Shown here: positions 8,493 through 16,354 of the stretch, in pieces
How positions within the stretch are numbered: the first letter of the stretch is position 1
Layout of the letters: the number at the start of each line of letters is the position of its first letter
Assembly (NCBI GenBank): GCA_045534575.1
Contig: JAZSJZ010000001.1
Span: 1 to 64,000, forward strand
Length of the DNA stretch: 64,000 bases
From: UBA4636 sp045534575
Lineage (GTDB): Bacteria; Bacillota; Clostridia; Christensenellales; Borkfalkiaceae
Direction of reading: 5' to 3'
Notes under the pieces: model-generated
Databases searched by the model: none
The model's input: only the letters and a program-made list of their open reading frames with translations
Told to the model about the DNA's origin: nothing
Position numbers and translations under genes: made by a program

Positions 8493-8527
8493 CCGCCCGA
8501 GAGCAATCGACGCTTTCGGGCGGTTTG
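8493..8527 (+). terminator. Terminator after the Cys-rich gene
   Basis: CCGCCCGA (8493-8500) pairs with TCGGGCGG (8516-8523), followed by TTTGT. The T-tract is short, so read-through into the JAMM gene is possible. Confidence 0.75.
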
Positions 8528-8541
8528 TATAAATTACGGTT

Positions 8542-8952
8542 ATGAAAATTACGCGAAAAACTTACGAAGAAATTTTAACGAAATTAGATGCTACGAGGCA
8601 AGAAACGGGTGGTATTTTAGGCGAAAAAGATGACGTGGTCTGCCGTTTCTTTTTGGACGGAGCAGGAACTCGCGGAGAGTACCGTCCGAACATTGCTCTT
8701 CTCAATCAAGCGATTGAGGCTTGGGCGAAAGAGGGGGTGTCTTTTATAGGCTTGGTGCATACCCATATCAACGGCTTGGGCATTTTATCCCCGAACGATA
8801 TCGACTACGCGAGATTGATTTTGTCCGCAAACGAGCTGGAATATGTCTATTTTCCCGTGGTCGCAAAGGATAAGGACGGGAAAAAGATTATGCGGTCGTA
8901 TCGAATTACGCAAAACGACGTCGTCGAAGAACAAAACGAAATTACAAACTAA
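8542..8952 (+). CDS. JAB/MPN (JAMM) domain protein, putative zinc isopeptidase-like enzyme
   Basis: 136 residues covering one MPN core. Glu21 in ETGGILG and the stretch H73-T-H75-x7-S83-x2-D86 give the complete JAMM zinc signature found in deubiquitinases, RadC-like and bacterial sulfur-carrier processing proteases. It is cytoplasmic, without a signal. Known bacterial relatives trim ubiquitin-like carriers such as ThiS/MoaD or act with E1-like proteins; none is visible here. No clear ribosome site precedes the ATG. Codon choice (CTG, CGG, CCG, GGG) is richer in G/C than neighbouring genes, hinting at transfer. The substrate is unknown. Confidence 0.82.
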   Translation: MKITRKTYEEILTKLDATRQETGGILGEKDDVVCRFFLDGAGTRGEYRPNIALLNQAIEAWAKEGVSFIGLVHTHINGLGILSPNDIDYARLILSANELEYVYFPVVAKDKDGKKIMRSYRITQNDVVEEQNEITN

Positions 8953-8983
8953 AAAGAAGTCGTTTATAAGCGACTTCTTTTTT
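8953..8983 (+). terminator. Terminator after the JAMM gene
   Basis: AAAGAAGTCG (8953-8962) and CGACTTCTTT (8971-8980) form a 10-bp stem with loop TTTATAAG and a T6 tail. Confidence 0.85.
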
Positions 8984-9047
8984 AACGTATTTTTTGTCTA
9001 AACTTTTGGGTTCACATTATTTATGCTGAACTCTTTTTTATTTAATT

Positions 9048-9590
9048 TTAGTAGTTTTCGTTTTTGATTTGGAAGTATTCTTGTTTATGCAAGCAAGTTG
9101 GGCAAACGAGCGGAGCTTTCTTGCCGATTGCAATGTGACCGCAGTTTAAGCAGTGCCAAATCATATCGCCATCTCTTGAGAAAACTAAACCGCCTTCAAC
9201 GTTAGCGAGCAATTTTCTGTATCTTTCCTCGTGCTCTTTTTCAATCTTGCCAACGAGCGCAAATTTAGCGGCAATTTCATCAAAGCCTTCTTCTTTTGCT
9301 TCTTTTGCCATGCGGTCATACATATCAGTCCACTCATAGTTTTCGCCCTCTGCTGCAGCCAAAAGGTTTTCAGCCGTTGTTGGGACTTCACCGCCGTGCA
9401 AATACTTAAACCAAAGTTTAGCGTGTTCTTTTTCATTGTTTGCGGTTTCTTCAAAAATGTTTGCAATTTGAACGAAACCATCTTTTTTAGCCTTTGAAGC
9501 AAAGTAAGTGTATTTATTTCTTGCCATACTTTCGCCGGCAAACGCTTCCATTAAGTTCTTCTCAGTTTTTGTGCCTTTTAAATCTTTCAT
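9048..9590 (-). CDS. rbr: Rubrerythrin
   Basis: 180 residues. The N-terminal ferritin-like four-helix domain carries the diiron ligands (GESMARNKY, NNEKEHAKLW, KIEKEHEERY). The C-terminal rubredoxin-like domain binds one iron through CLNCGH and CPTCLH. It reduces hydrogen peroxide with electrons from rubredoxin-type carriers and protects anaerobes from oxygen. The ATG has GGGAGG 8 nt upstream. It stands alone between its promoter and the JAMM terminator. Confidence 0.95.
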   Translation of the reverse strand: MKDLKGTKTEKNLMEAFAGESMARNKYTYFASKAKKDGFVQIANIFEETANNEKEHAKLWFKYLHGGEVPTTAENLLAAAEGENYEWTDMYDRMAKEAKEEGFDEIAAKFALVGKIEKEHEERYRKLLANVEGGLVFSRDGDMIWHCLNCGHIAIGKKAPLVCPTCLHKQEYFQIKNENY

Positions 9591-9618
9591 CTTATTTTCC
9601 TCCCTAAGGTTTTTATTA

Positions 9619-9648
9619 ATTATATATTATGAAATCAAATTTTGTCAA
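9619..9648 (-). promoter_or_regulatory. Promoter of rubrerythrin
   Basis: TTGACA (9643-9648), 18-bp spacer, TATAAT (9619-9624) on the minus strand. No obvious PerR box was seen. Confidence 0.75.
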
Positions 9649-9713
9649 TACCAAATTTGAAATTTTTTATGCACTTTTCGGCTAGAATTGTTCTTTCTTC
9701 TAAATTTCTACAA

Positions 9714-10574
9714 TTAAAGATAATATTTTATGCTATCTTCAATCCAGTAACCAAAACGCGCTGTTGGGCAGAACTTTTCAAGCGCTTTAAACTTTTTATA
9801 TAGCATTGCCCCGTCGCCACAGTCGTGCCAAATGTCTGCGTAAATATAGTCAAACGAAAACGGCTTTAAAGTTTTTGCAAACTCAAAAGCATCGGCTTTA
9901 ATAACGGTGATTTTATCTTGCACGTCCCTTTCAAAGCACGGCTTAATTTTAGCGTTGAAAACTTCGATAACTTTTTCGTCTAAATCAACGACGGTTATCG
10001 ACTTAACGCTTTTTTTTCTCGCCACGTGATACACGTAGTAACCAAGCCCCAAGCCATAGGTTAAAACTTTTCCGCTAGCCTCACTGATATAGCGTTTTTG
10101 AGAGTTTATCTCGTTGGGAAGAAGGGTCATCCACTCGCGACCGCAAGATAAAATCGCAGGGTAACAATAATCTTTTGAGAAAAAGCCAATCTTTGGCAAA
10201 ACCTTGCCAGAAGGGAAGAATTCATAATCATCACGAACAAAACCGCAATAGGCTTTTTGCGTTAAATATTTAAGTTCAACGTCGCCAAGTTTTGCCCCGT
10301 CAAATTTAACTTTTTTATAATATTCGTCGCCGTAATAGTCTTCGAGTTTAAGTTCTTTTACGCTCGGCACGAAATATTCTCTAAATAAAGCCTTATCTTC
10401 GCCCTCGGTATCAAGCCCCAAGCCCTCGGCAAGAAGAAGCGAAAAAGCGTATTCTTTAGAAACGCCAAACTTTTCCACCTCTAAAACGGCGCTCTCTTTA
10501 ACGATATCTTCCATAAAGTTAAGATAGGTAGATAAAATTTTCAAAAACCTTTCGTTTAAAATTTCGTAATTCAT
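9714..10574 (-). CDS. Protein with spermidine-synthase/methyltransferase fold, function unknown
   Basis: 286 residues. The C-terminal half has a Rossmann SAM-binding pattern: VLTYGLGLGYYVYHVA, then ITVVDLDEKVIEVFN with the acidic residue that would hold the ribose, then ADAFEFAKTL and FDYIYADIW. This resembles spermidine synthase-like methyltransferase folds. The N-terminal 120 residues are not recognised. It is the third gene after the tyrosine phosphatase and phosphoesterase genes on the same strand, separated from them by a dispersed element. A SAM-dependent transferase is likely; the acceptor is unknown. Confidence 0.6.
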   Translation of the reverse strand: MNYEILNERFLKILSTYLNFMEDIVKESAVLEVEKFGVSKEYAFSLLLAEGLGLDTEGEDKALFREYFVPSVKELKLEDYYGDEYYKKVKFDGAKLGDVELKYLTQKAYCGFVRDDYEFFPSGKVLPKIGFFSKDYCYPAILSCGREWMTLLPNEINSQKRYISEASGKVLTYGLGLGYYVYHVARKKSVKSITVVDLDEKVIEVFNAKIKPCFERDVQDKITVIKADAFEFAKTLKPFSFDYIYADIWHDCGDGAMLYKKFKALEKFCPTARFGYWIEDSIKYYL

Positions 10575-10618
10575 TTAATACGCCTTGTTTTTTTAAAGTT
10601 TTCTTTGCGTTTTTTACT

Positions 10619-10644
10619 AAAAGTTGGGCTATAAGCCCGTTATC
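10619..10644 (+). repeat. Dispersed CTATAA element, copy 4
   Basis: Full-length copy (N5 = GCCCG) lying just after the stop of the phosphoesterase gene, in opposite orientation to that gene. Confidence 0.75.
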
Positions 10645-10647
10645 ACG

Positions 10648-11343
10648 CTAAAATTTAATTTCTACGAGTTTGTTTTTAACTTGGTCGCACGAGGTTAAAA
10701 AGTATTTAACGCCGTTTTTTTCAAGTTCTAAATCGGCTCTGCAATCTTTGCCGTGCAAGTGCCCATAAACAACGGCTTGAACGCCGTTTTCTTCAAAGAG
10801 TTTGGTAAAGAGAGATTCTTCACGCCTAACGTTGAACGGCGGAAAGTGCATTAAAACCACCAGCCTATCGCCCTCGCTGACTAGTTTTTTCGCGCTCTTA
10901 AGCGCTAAACGAAGCCTTTCAACTTCTCTAAGATAAATCTTTTTATCTTCTTCGGTAAAGTCGTTTGAGCCTTCACAAGTCCAACCGCGCGAACCGCAAA
11001 CAACCAAGTTTTCAATCTTAACGGCGTCGTTTTGAAGAACGAAAAACTCGGGCATTTTTTCACGGATTTTAGAAACACTTTTCCACCAATAATCGTGATT
11101 GCCTCGAATTATAACTTTTTTGCCTTTGAGATTTCTAAACCTTTCCAAATCACAAATGGCGTCTTCTAGTTGCATTGCCCAGCTGTGATCGCCAGCAATT
11201 AGAACAACATCGTCATCAGTTACCTTCTTTTCCCAATCGGCAATAATATCTTCAACGTAATTTTCCCAAGAAGCGCCAAAAACGTTCATAGGTTTAGCCC
11301 CCGTTAGGGAAAGATGCAAATCGCTTATAGCGTAAATTTTCAT
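10648..11343 (-). CDS. Calcineurin-like metallophosphoesterase
   Basis: 231 residues. All five metal motifs of the family are visible: ISDLHLS (residues 6-12), LIAGDHSW, IRGNHDYWW, LMHFPP and YGHLHG. These bind two metal ions and hydrolyse phosphoesters; the substrate is not evident. Its ATG overlaps the stop of the tyrosine phosphatase gene as ATGA, showing translational coupling. Cytoplasmic. Confidence 0.88.
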   Translation of the reverse strand: MKIYAISDLHLSLTGAKPMNVFGASWENYVEDIIADWEKKVTDDDVVLIAGDHSWAMQLEDAICDLERFRNLKGKKVIIRGNHDYWWKSVSKIREKMPEFFVLQNDAVKIENLVVCGSRGWTCEGSNDFTEEDKKIYLREVERLRLALKSAKKLVSEGDRLVVLMHFPPFNVRREESLFTKLFEENGVQAVVYGHLHGKDCRADLELEKNGVKYFLTSCDQVKNKLVEIKF

Positions 11344-11798
11344 AAAACGCCTTCCTTTTTTAGGCTTTTAATAAGCCCTTCTAGCCCTTCTTTCACGTCG
11401 CTATAACAAGTTTCAAAATCGTGAGTGTACCACGGGTCGTCAATATCGCGCGGAGCGTTAGAATAATCTAGCAAACGGCAAACCTTGTGAGAGTTCTCTT
11501 CACCGCAAATTCTTTTCATTGAAATTTCATTGTAACTATCCATAACGATTAAAAGGTCTGCCTCGTCGCACTCACGCTTAGTAATTTGCGAGGCGCGATG
11601 CGCCCTATAATCTATCTTAAGCCTATCTAAAACGCCCCTCGTTCCATAATGCACGGGTGCGCCAAGTTCTTCACGAGAAGTTGCTCTAGATAAAACTTCA
11701 ATATGATCTGCGCCACGCTTTTTTAACATATCTTTAAAAAGATATTCAGCCATCGGCGAGCGACAAATATTTCCATAACACACAAAAATAATTTTCAT
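11340..11798 (-). CDS. Low-molecular-weight protein tyrosine phosphatase
   Basis: 152 residues, the usual size. The active-site loop is C7-YGNIC-R13-S14 (CX5RS), and the general acid Asp lies in DDPWY near residue 120. Such enzymes dephosphorylate tyrosine (or arginine) phosphate on proteins. No tyrosine kinase is nearby. It is the first gene of a three-gene unit with the phosphoesterase and the methyltransferase-fold protein. Confidence 0.92.
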   Translation of the reverse strand: MKIIFVCYGNICRSPMAEYLFKDMLKKRGADHIEVLSRATSREELGAPVHYGTRGVLDRLKIDYRAHRASQITKRECDEADLLIVMDSYNEISMKRICGEENSHKVCRLLDYSNAPRDIDDPWYTHDFETCYSDVKEGLEGLIKSLKKEGVL

Positions 11799-11825
11799 TG
11801 TTCACCAAGTTTTTTTATTGCTTAG

Positions 11826-11854
11826 ATTATACCATAAATAGCGTTTTTAAGCAA
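11826..11854 (-). promoter_or_regulatory. Promoter of the phosphatase operon
   Basis: Minus-strand TTGCTT (11849-11854), 17-bp spacer, TATAAT (11826-11831), 27 nt before the start codon. Confidence 0.75.
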
Positions 11855-11980
11855 AAAAATTACAGTATTTTTTGCCAAACTTGAAAAAATTTAAAAAAAT
11901 TGAAAAATTTTCAAAATTTTACCAATAAAACAGCTTTGTCAATCGTTTAACAAGTGAAAGAACGAGATGTGAATTTTTTC

Positions 11981-12062
11981 GGTTTGCAATGTTTATCCCC
12001 CATTGCGAACCCTCCTTTATAACCCCTAAAAAATGTTCGGCGATTTGCCGAGCATTTTTTTT
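11981..12062 (+). ncRNA. Candidate C-rich small RNA with terminator
   Basis: Two stem-loops without a gene. GGTTTGCAATG (11981-11991) pairs with CATTGCGAACC (12001-12011) around the loop TTTATCCCC. An unpaired CTCCTTTATAACCCC segment follows, then a 10-bp terminator stem (12032-12041 / 12047-12056) with eight T. The exposed CCCC and CCTCC runs are complementary to Shine-Dalgarno sequences, as in C-rich Firmicute regulators such as RsaE/RoxS. No clear promoter was found, and it lies just upstream of the U32 gene, so it could instead be a leader. The rest of 11799-12134 holds the two promoters listed and A/T-rich sequence. Confidence 0.5.
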
Positions 12063-12085
12063 GCTTTAAATTGTATAGTTTATTG

Positions 12086-12114
12086 TTGAAAATTTTGCTA
12101 ACTCGTGCTAAAAT
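12086..12114 (+). promoter_or_regulatory. Promoter of the U32 gene
   Basis: TTGAAA (12086-12091), 17-bp spacer, TAAAAT (12109-12114). Transcription would start near 12121, which excludes the upstream in-frame start at 12105. Confidence 0.7.
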
Positions 12115-12134
12115 TTATGTATCTTAGGTGGTTT

Positions 12135-14327
12135 ATGGTTGAAATTTTATCTCCAGCGGGAAGCATCGAAAGTTTTTATAGCGCGATAAACGGCGGAGCA
12201 AACGCAGTTTATCTTGGGCTTGACGATTTCTCGGCTAGGAAAAACGCTCAAAACTTCACAAAGGAAAACCTTCCTTTTTTCGTTAATTACGCGCACCTTT
12301 TTGGCGTAAAGGTTTATCTTGCCCTAAACACCTTAATAAAAGATACGGAACTAGAAAAATTCTTTGATTTTGCTTCATTTGCAAACGAAATCGGCGTGGA
12401 CGCTCTCATTATTCAAGATATGGCGCTAGGAAAAATTTTAAAAAATGCTTTTCCTGATTTAGAACTTCACTTATCAACTCAAGCCGGCGTTAATAACGAA
12501 TACGGCGCAACGCTTGCCAAAGAATTTGGCTTTTCAAGAGTTGTTCTAGCGCGCGAAACGGCTTTTGAAGAAATTAAAAAGATTGCAAAAATTATCCCAA
12601 CCGAAGTTTTCGTTCAAGGCGCGCTTTGCTCATCGTTCTCGGGGCAGTGCTATATGTCTAGTTTTGCAGGGAACTTAAGCGGAAACCGCGGGCTTTGCAA
12701 ACAACCTTGCCGAAAAAAATATAAACTTGTTTCCCCTTCTTTAAAAACCGAAGGCTATTTAATTTCGCTTGCCGATCTTTCACTTCAAAACGATATTTTT
12801 AAATATATTGATGCTGGAGTTGTTTCCTTCAAAATTGAAGGAAGGATGAGATCGAGCGCCTACGTTTTTAGCGCAACGAACTACTATCGTGGGCTTCTAG
12901 ACGGCAAAAACCCCTCTATAAGCCCGTTAACACGCACTTTTAATCGTGGAAACTTCACCAAGGGGCTTGCCTTTTCTCAAGATGAAAACTTCATTTCTTC
13001 AAAAGTTCAAAGCCACTTAGGCGAAGAAGTTGCCTTAATTTCTAAAGTTCAAAACGGCAAAATTCAAACGATACCGCAAATAGAAAAGACGGTTGGCAAC
13101 GGCTATAAAATTATCCGCGGTGGCTTTGAGGTTGGCTCGTGTGTTGTTGATAAAAACTCTAATTTAACCTATTTTGGCGACGCAAAAATTGGCGATAAAA
13201 TCTTCATTACTAAAGACCAAAATTTAGAAAACAAAATTAAAAATTTCACTCGCCTTTTAAAGGTTGAAGTTTTTGGCGAGTTTTTAAAAGGTTGCTACCC
13301 GAAGGTAACAGCCAAACTAAACGGCGTTTTAGCCCAAGTTATAGGCGAAACCGTTTTAGAAAAAGCCAAAAATCAGCCTCTTTCTTCAATAGAAATTGAA
13401 ACTGCTCTTTCGAAGGCAGACACTCTTCCCTTTGAAATTTCCGCTTCCGTTAAAACTGACGGCGTTTTTATGCCAAAATCTATGCTAAACGCGCTTAGAA
13501 GAAAACTATTTGAAAAATTAGTTTTGAGTTTTAACCCACACAAAAATAGGCGTTTTATAGAATTTGAAATTCCAACCTTAGAAAAAACTTTAGCCGAAAA
13601 TTCGCTTGCCATTATTGACGACGATTTTTCGTTTGCGAGCGATTTTTCGTTTGACTATGCTATTTTCGCCCCGCAAAACTACCTTGAAAAAGAGTGTTTT
13701 GAAACTTTCTTTAACAACCTTAAAAACCATAAAGCATTGCGGTTTTTATACCTTCCGCCTATGCTAAATAGTGAAGATAATGAACTTATAGCCCCACTTT
13801 TAGACAAATTTGACGGAATTTTCGTTGACGGGCTTTACGGCATTGAATACGCAAAAAAATTTAACAAAAAACTCTTTTTAGGAAGCCAAGCAAACGTTTA
13901 TAATAATTTAGACTTAAAGTTTTTAAGCCCACTATGCGATGAAATTTGCCTTTCTAAAGAAGCGACTTTAAGTTTTGCAAAAAACAATGAAAGCGCGTTT
14001 TACTTTTCGCTTGGCTCTATAAAAGTTATGGAACTTAACTATTGCGTGTTCAATAAAGAACTCTGCCCGTGCAATAACGATATTTCTTACCTTATTGATG
14101 AGGATAGAAAGTTTATTTTGCGAAAGGTTAAACTTTCATCTTGCAGATTCGAAGTTTATAATCTTTCAAACCTTGTTACCAAAGGCTCTAAAAAGAACTT
14201 AATTTCACTTTTGACCTACGATTTTGCCAAAAAGAAAGAAATTTTGCAAAATCTAGGAAATTTTGATAAGTTAAAACAGATTTTATCGCCCCACACTTTA
14301 GGGCACAGCGAAAAACCTTTAATTTAA
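12135..14327 (+). CDS. U32 family protein (RlhA/TrhP-type RNA hydroxylation), long form
   Basis: 730 residues from the ATG at 12135 (AGGTGG 3 nt upstream; the protein then begins VEILSPAGS as in the family). The U32 core spans about 1-330 and carries the signature GNRGLCKQPCRKKY plus upstream cysteines (LCSSFSGQCYMSS) that bind an iron-sulfur cluster. Long members with C-terminal extensions include E. coli RlhA; relatives TrhP/YegQ act on tRNA. Both use prephenate to make 5-hydroxypyrimidines in RNA. The protease label of this family is historical. Prephenate is made by the operon that converges on this gene. Two copies of the dispersed CTATAA element lie in frame inside it. Confidence 0.82.
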   Translation: MVEILSPAGSIESFYSAINGGANAVYLGLDDFSARKNAQNFTKENLPFFVNYAHLFGVKVYLALNTLIKDTELEKFFDFASFANEIGVDALIIQDMALGKILKNAFPDLELHLSTQAGVNNEYGATLAKEFGFSRVVLARETAFEEIKKIAKIIPTEVFVQGALCSSFSGQCYMSSFAGNLSGNRGLCKQPCRKKYKLVSPSLKTEGYLISLADLSLQNDIFKYIDAGVVSFKIEGRMRSSAYVFSATNYYRGLLDGKNPSISPLTRTFNRGNFTKGLAFSQDENFISSKVQSHLGEEVALISKVQNGKIQTIPQIEKTVGNGYKIIRGGFEVGSCVVDKNSNLTYFGDAKIGDKIFITKDQNLENKIKNFTRLLKVEVFGEFLKGCYPKVTAKLNGVLAQVIGETVLEKAKNQPLSSIEIETALSKADTLPFEISASVKTDGVFMPKSMLNALRRKLFEKLVLSFNPHKNRRFIEFEIPTLEKTLAENSLAIIDDDFSFASDFSFDYAIFAPQNYLEKECFETFFNNLKNHKALRFLYLPPMLNSEDNELIAPLLDKFDGIFVDGLYGIEYAKKFNKKLFLGSQANVYNNLDLKFLSPLCDEICLSKEATLSFAKNNESAFYFSLGSIKVMELNYCVFNKELCPCNNDISYLIDEDRKFILRKVKLSSCRFEVYNLSNLVTKGSKKNLISLLTYDFAKKKEILQNLGNFDKLKQILSPHTLGHSEKPLI
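12913..12935 (+). repeat. Dispersed CTATAA element, copy 5, inside the U32 gene
   Basis: CTCTATAAGCCCGTTAACAC within codons for SISPLT; lacks the AAAAGTKGGG arm. Confidence 0.45.
13776..13801 (-). repeat. Dispersed CTATAA element, copy 6, inside the U32 gene
   Basis: Complete copy including the AAAAGTGGGG arm (N5 = GTTCA), read on the plus strand as codons for DNELIAPLL. Confidence 0.6.
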
Positions 14328-14351
14328 AAACCACAAAAAAAATTTTGCACA

Positions 14352-14380
14352 AAAAAACTAGACGCACTCGTCTAGTTTTT
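14352..14380. terminator. Bidirectional terminator between U32 and aroF
   Basis: ACTAGACG (14357-14364) / CGTCTAGT (14369-14376), flanked by A7 and T6, serving both the U32 gene and the aromatic operon. Confidence 0.85.
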
Positions 14381-14389
14381 TATTTTTTA

Positions 14390-15418
14390 TCACAATCTAT
14401 CTGCAATATCGAAAATTAGCCTTTCGCTCTTTTCCCAGCCAAGGCACGCATCGGTTATAGATTGACCATAAACGTTACCCGAAACGTCTTGCTTGCCGTC
14501 AACAAGATAACTTTCAATCATAAAGCCTTTCAACATTTTCTTAATATCTTTGTTATAGTCTGCGCTATCTAGCACCTCTTTAACAATTCTAATTTGTTCA
14601 AAAGCGTTCTTGTTGGAATTTGCGTGGTTAGCGTCAATAATAAGCGCTGGGTTTTTAAAATTTCCGCTTTGGTATAGTTCTGTTAAATGCATTAAATCTT
14701 CATAGTGATAGTTTGGAATGCAATTTCCGTGCTTATTCATATAGCCCCTTAAAATCGCATGGGCTAAAGGATTGCCTTGAGAGTGTGCTTCCCAACCACG
14801 ATAAATAAAGGTGTGCTTATGCTGAGCGGCGTAAATTGCGTTCATCATAACCGATAAATCTCCGCCCGTTGGGTTTTTCATACCAACAGGAACTTCAATA
14901 CCGCTAGCCGTTAATCTGTGCTGTTGATTTTCAACAGATCTAGCGCCTATTGCAACGTAAGCGAGAATATCGTCTAAATATTTATAGTTTTCAGGGTAAA
15001 GCATTTCGTCAGCGCAAGAAAAACCCGTTTCTTTAAGCGCGCGAAGATGAAGTTCGCGAATTGCAATAACGCCCTTTAACATATCAGGCTTCTCGTGCGG
15101 ATTTGGTTGGTGCAGAAGCCCCTTATAGCCTTCGCCCGTCGTTCTTGGCTTGTTAGTATAAATTCTAGGAATAATGAAAATTTTATCTTTAACCTTTTCT
15201 TGAACTTCCCTAAGCCTTGAAATATAATCTAAAACACTATCTTCCCTATCGGCTGAGCATGGGCCGATAATTAAAATTAGCCTATCGTCTTCGCCTTCAA
15301 AAATTTTTCTAATTTCTTCGTTTCTCGAAATTACTAAATCTGTAAGTTTATTAGATAGAGGATATTGTTCCTTTACCTCCATAGGTATTGCAAGTTTTCT
15401 CTCAAAAATCATATTCAT
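14390..15418 (-). CDS. aroF: 3-deoxy-7-phosphoheptulonate (DAHP) synthase, type I (AroF/G/H class)
   Basis: 342 residues, matching the AroG/AroF class in length and motifs: LIIGPCSADRED, PRIYTNKPRTTGEGYKG, GARSVENQQHR, GMKNPTGGD and DANHANSNK. It condenses phosphoenolpyruvate with erythrose 4-phosphate, the first step of the shikimate pathway, in the cytoplasm. It is the last gene of the operon, before the bidirectional terminator. There is no fused chorismate mutase or ferredoxin-like domain, so feedback control, if present, lies in the barrel itself. Confidence 0.95.
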   Translation of the reverse strand: MNMIFERKLAIPMEVKEQYPLSNKLTDLVISRNEEIRKIFEGEDDRLILIIGPCSADREDSVLDYISRLREVQEKVKDKIFIIPRIYTNKPRTTGEGYKGLLHQPNPHEKPDMLKGVIAIRELHLRALKETGFSCADEMLYPENYKYLDDILAYVAIGARSVENQQHRLTASGIEVPVGMKNPTGGDLSVMMNAIYAAQHKHTFIYRGWEAHSQGNPLAHAILRGYMNKHGNCIPNYHYEDLMHLTELYQSGNFKNPALIIDANHANSNKNAFEQIRIVKEVLDSADYNKDIKKMLKGFMIESYLVDGKQDVSGNVYGQSITDACLGWEKSERLIFDIADRL

Positions 15419-15434
15419 AACAGTAAAACCTCTA

Positions 15435-15460
15435 GTTTACGGGCTTATAGCCCCACTTTT
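15435..15460 (-). repeat. Dispersed CTATAA element, copy 7
   Basis: Between tyrA and aroF, starting in the tyrA stop codon (N5 = GCCCG, right arm altered to TAAAC). Confidence 0.7.
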
Positions 15461-16311
15461 TATTTTTTATCGAAGTCTGCTCTTCTTTTTGTTGATAGTT
15501 TCATTTTCTCTCTTAAACCATCTCTATCGCCTAAAACTAAGAGCTTTTTCATTTGGTCAAGTTCGAGCATAAAAGTATCGATTTGCGAAACTAATTCTTT
15601 TTTGTTCATTAAAAATAGTTCGCTCCACATTTTATCGTTTATGCGCGCAATTCGAGTTAAATCCCTAAACGAGTCGCCCGTGAAAAAAGGAAGCCTTTCA
15701 TCATCGTTGCAGGTCATAAGCGATATTGCAATAACGTGAGTTAGTTGAGATAAAAAACCAATCATTTTATCGTGCTCGGCAACGGAGAGTTCGCTAATTT
15801 GTGCAAAACCTAAAAGTTTGCCAAAATCTTTGCACCACTCAATGGTTGAGGGCCTGTTTTTCTTGGTTGGCACAACGATATAGTTAGCGGATTTAAATAT
15901 GCTATCGTCGCTGTTTTCAACACCGCTCATCTCACGCCCCGCCATAGGGTGAGCAGAAATAAACTCGATATCATCTCTTAAAATGCTTTGAATTTCTTCA
16001 ACCACACCGCTCTTTACGCCCGTTACGTCAGTTATAACCGCGCCCGATTTTATATACTGTTGATTTTCTTTTATCCACTCAACAAAAACTGAAGGGTAAA
16101 GCGCAAAAACTATTACGTCGGCTTTATTTAAAAGTTTTTTGGAAACACAAGCCTCACCCTCGTCGATAATGTTATTTTCAAGCGCAAATTTTATTGCGTT
16201 TTCGTCTTTATCGATTGCAAGAACGGTTTTTCCATTTTTCTTCAGTGCCTTAGCGTAACTTCCGCCAATCAAGCCAAGACCAACTATTAAAACGTTTTTC
16301 TTAGAGTCCAT
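15460..16311 (-). CDS. tyrA: Prephenate dehydrogenase
   Basis: 283 residues from the ATG at 16311, whose AGAGG lies about 10-11 nt upstream; a TTG three codons earlier is too close to that site. The Rossmann motif GLGLIGGSYAKAL (about residues 11-23) binds NAD, and ISAHPMAGRE and FLSQLTHVIA match the catalytic His regions of TyrA. It oxidises and decarboxylates prephenate to 4-hydroxyphenylpyruvate for tyrosine. There is no ACT or chorismate mutase domain, unlike longer forms, so tyrosine feedback at the protein may be absent. Confidence 0.93.
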   Translation of the reverse strand: MDSKKNVLIVGLGLIGGSYAKALKKNGKTVLAIDKDENAIKFALENNIIDEGEACVSKKLLNKADVIVFALYPSVFVEWIKENQQYIKSGAVITDVTGVKSGVVEEIQSILRDDIEFISAHPMAGREMSGVENSDDSIFKSANYIVVPTKKNRPSTIEWCKDFGKLLGFAQISELSVAEHDKMIGFLSQLTHVIAISLMTCNDDERLPFFTGDSFRDLTRIARINDKMWSELFLMNKKELVSQIDTFMLELDQMKKLLVLGDRDGLREKMKLSTKRRADFDKK

Positions 16312-16329
16312 TTTGTTCAAAACCTCTAT

Positions 16330-16354
16330 TTAACGGGCTTATAGCCCCACTTTT
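16330..16354 (-). repeat. Dispersed CTATAA element, copy 8
   Basis: Between aroA and tyrA, directly after the aroA stop codon (N5 = GCCCG). Confidence 0.7.

Noticed and set aside
9185..9541. 118-codon open frame inside rubrerythrin
   Set aside because: Same-strand shadow frame of a well-conserved gene; Lys/Leu-rich with no family features. Similar shadows lie inside fusA, rpoB and rpoC.
11989..12078. Short open frame across the candidate small RNA
   Set aside because: No ribosome site, and it reads through two stable hairpins including the terminator.
15119..15131. Possible extra CTATAA element in aroF
   Set aside because: The match GGCTATAAGGGG encodes the conserved GYKG motif of DAHP synthase and lacks the right arm.
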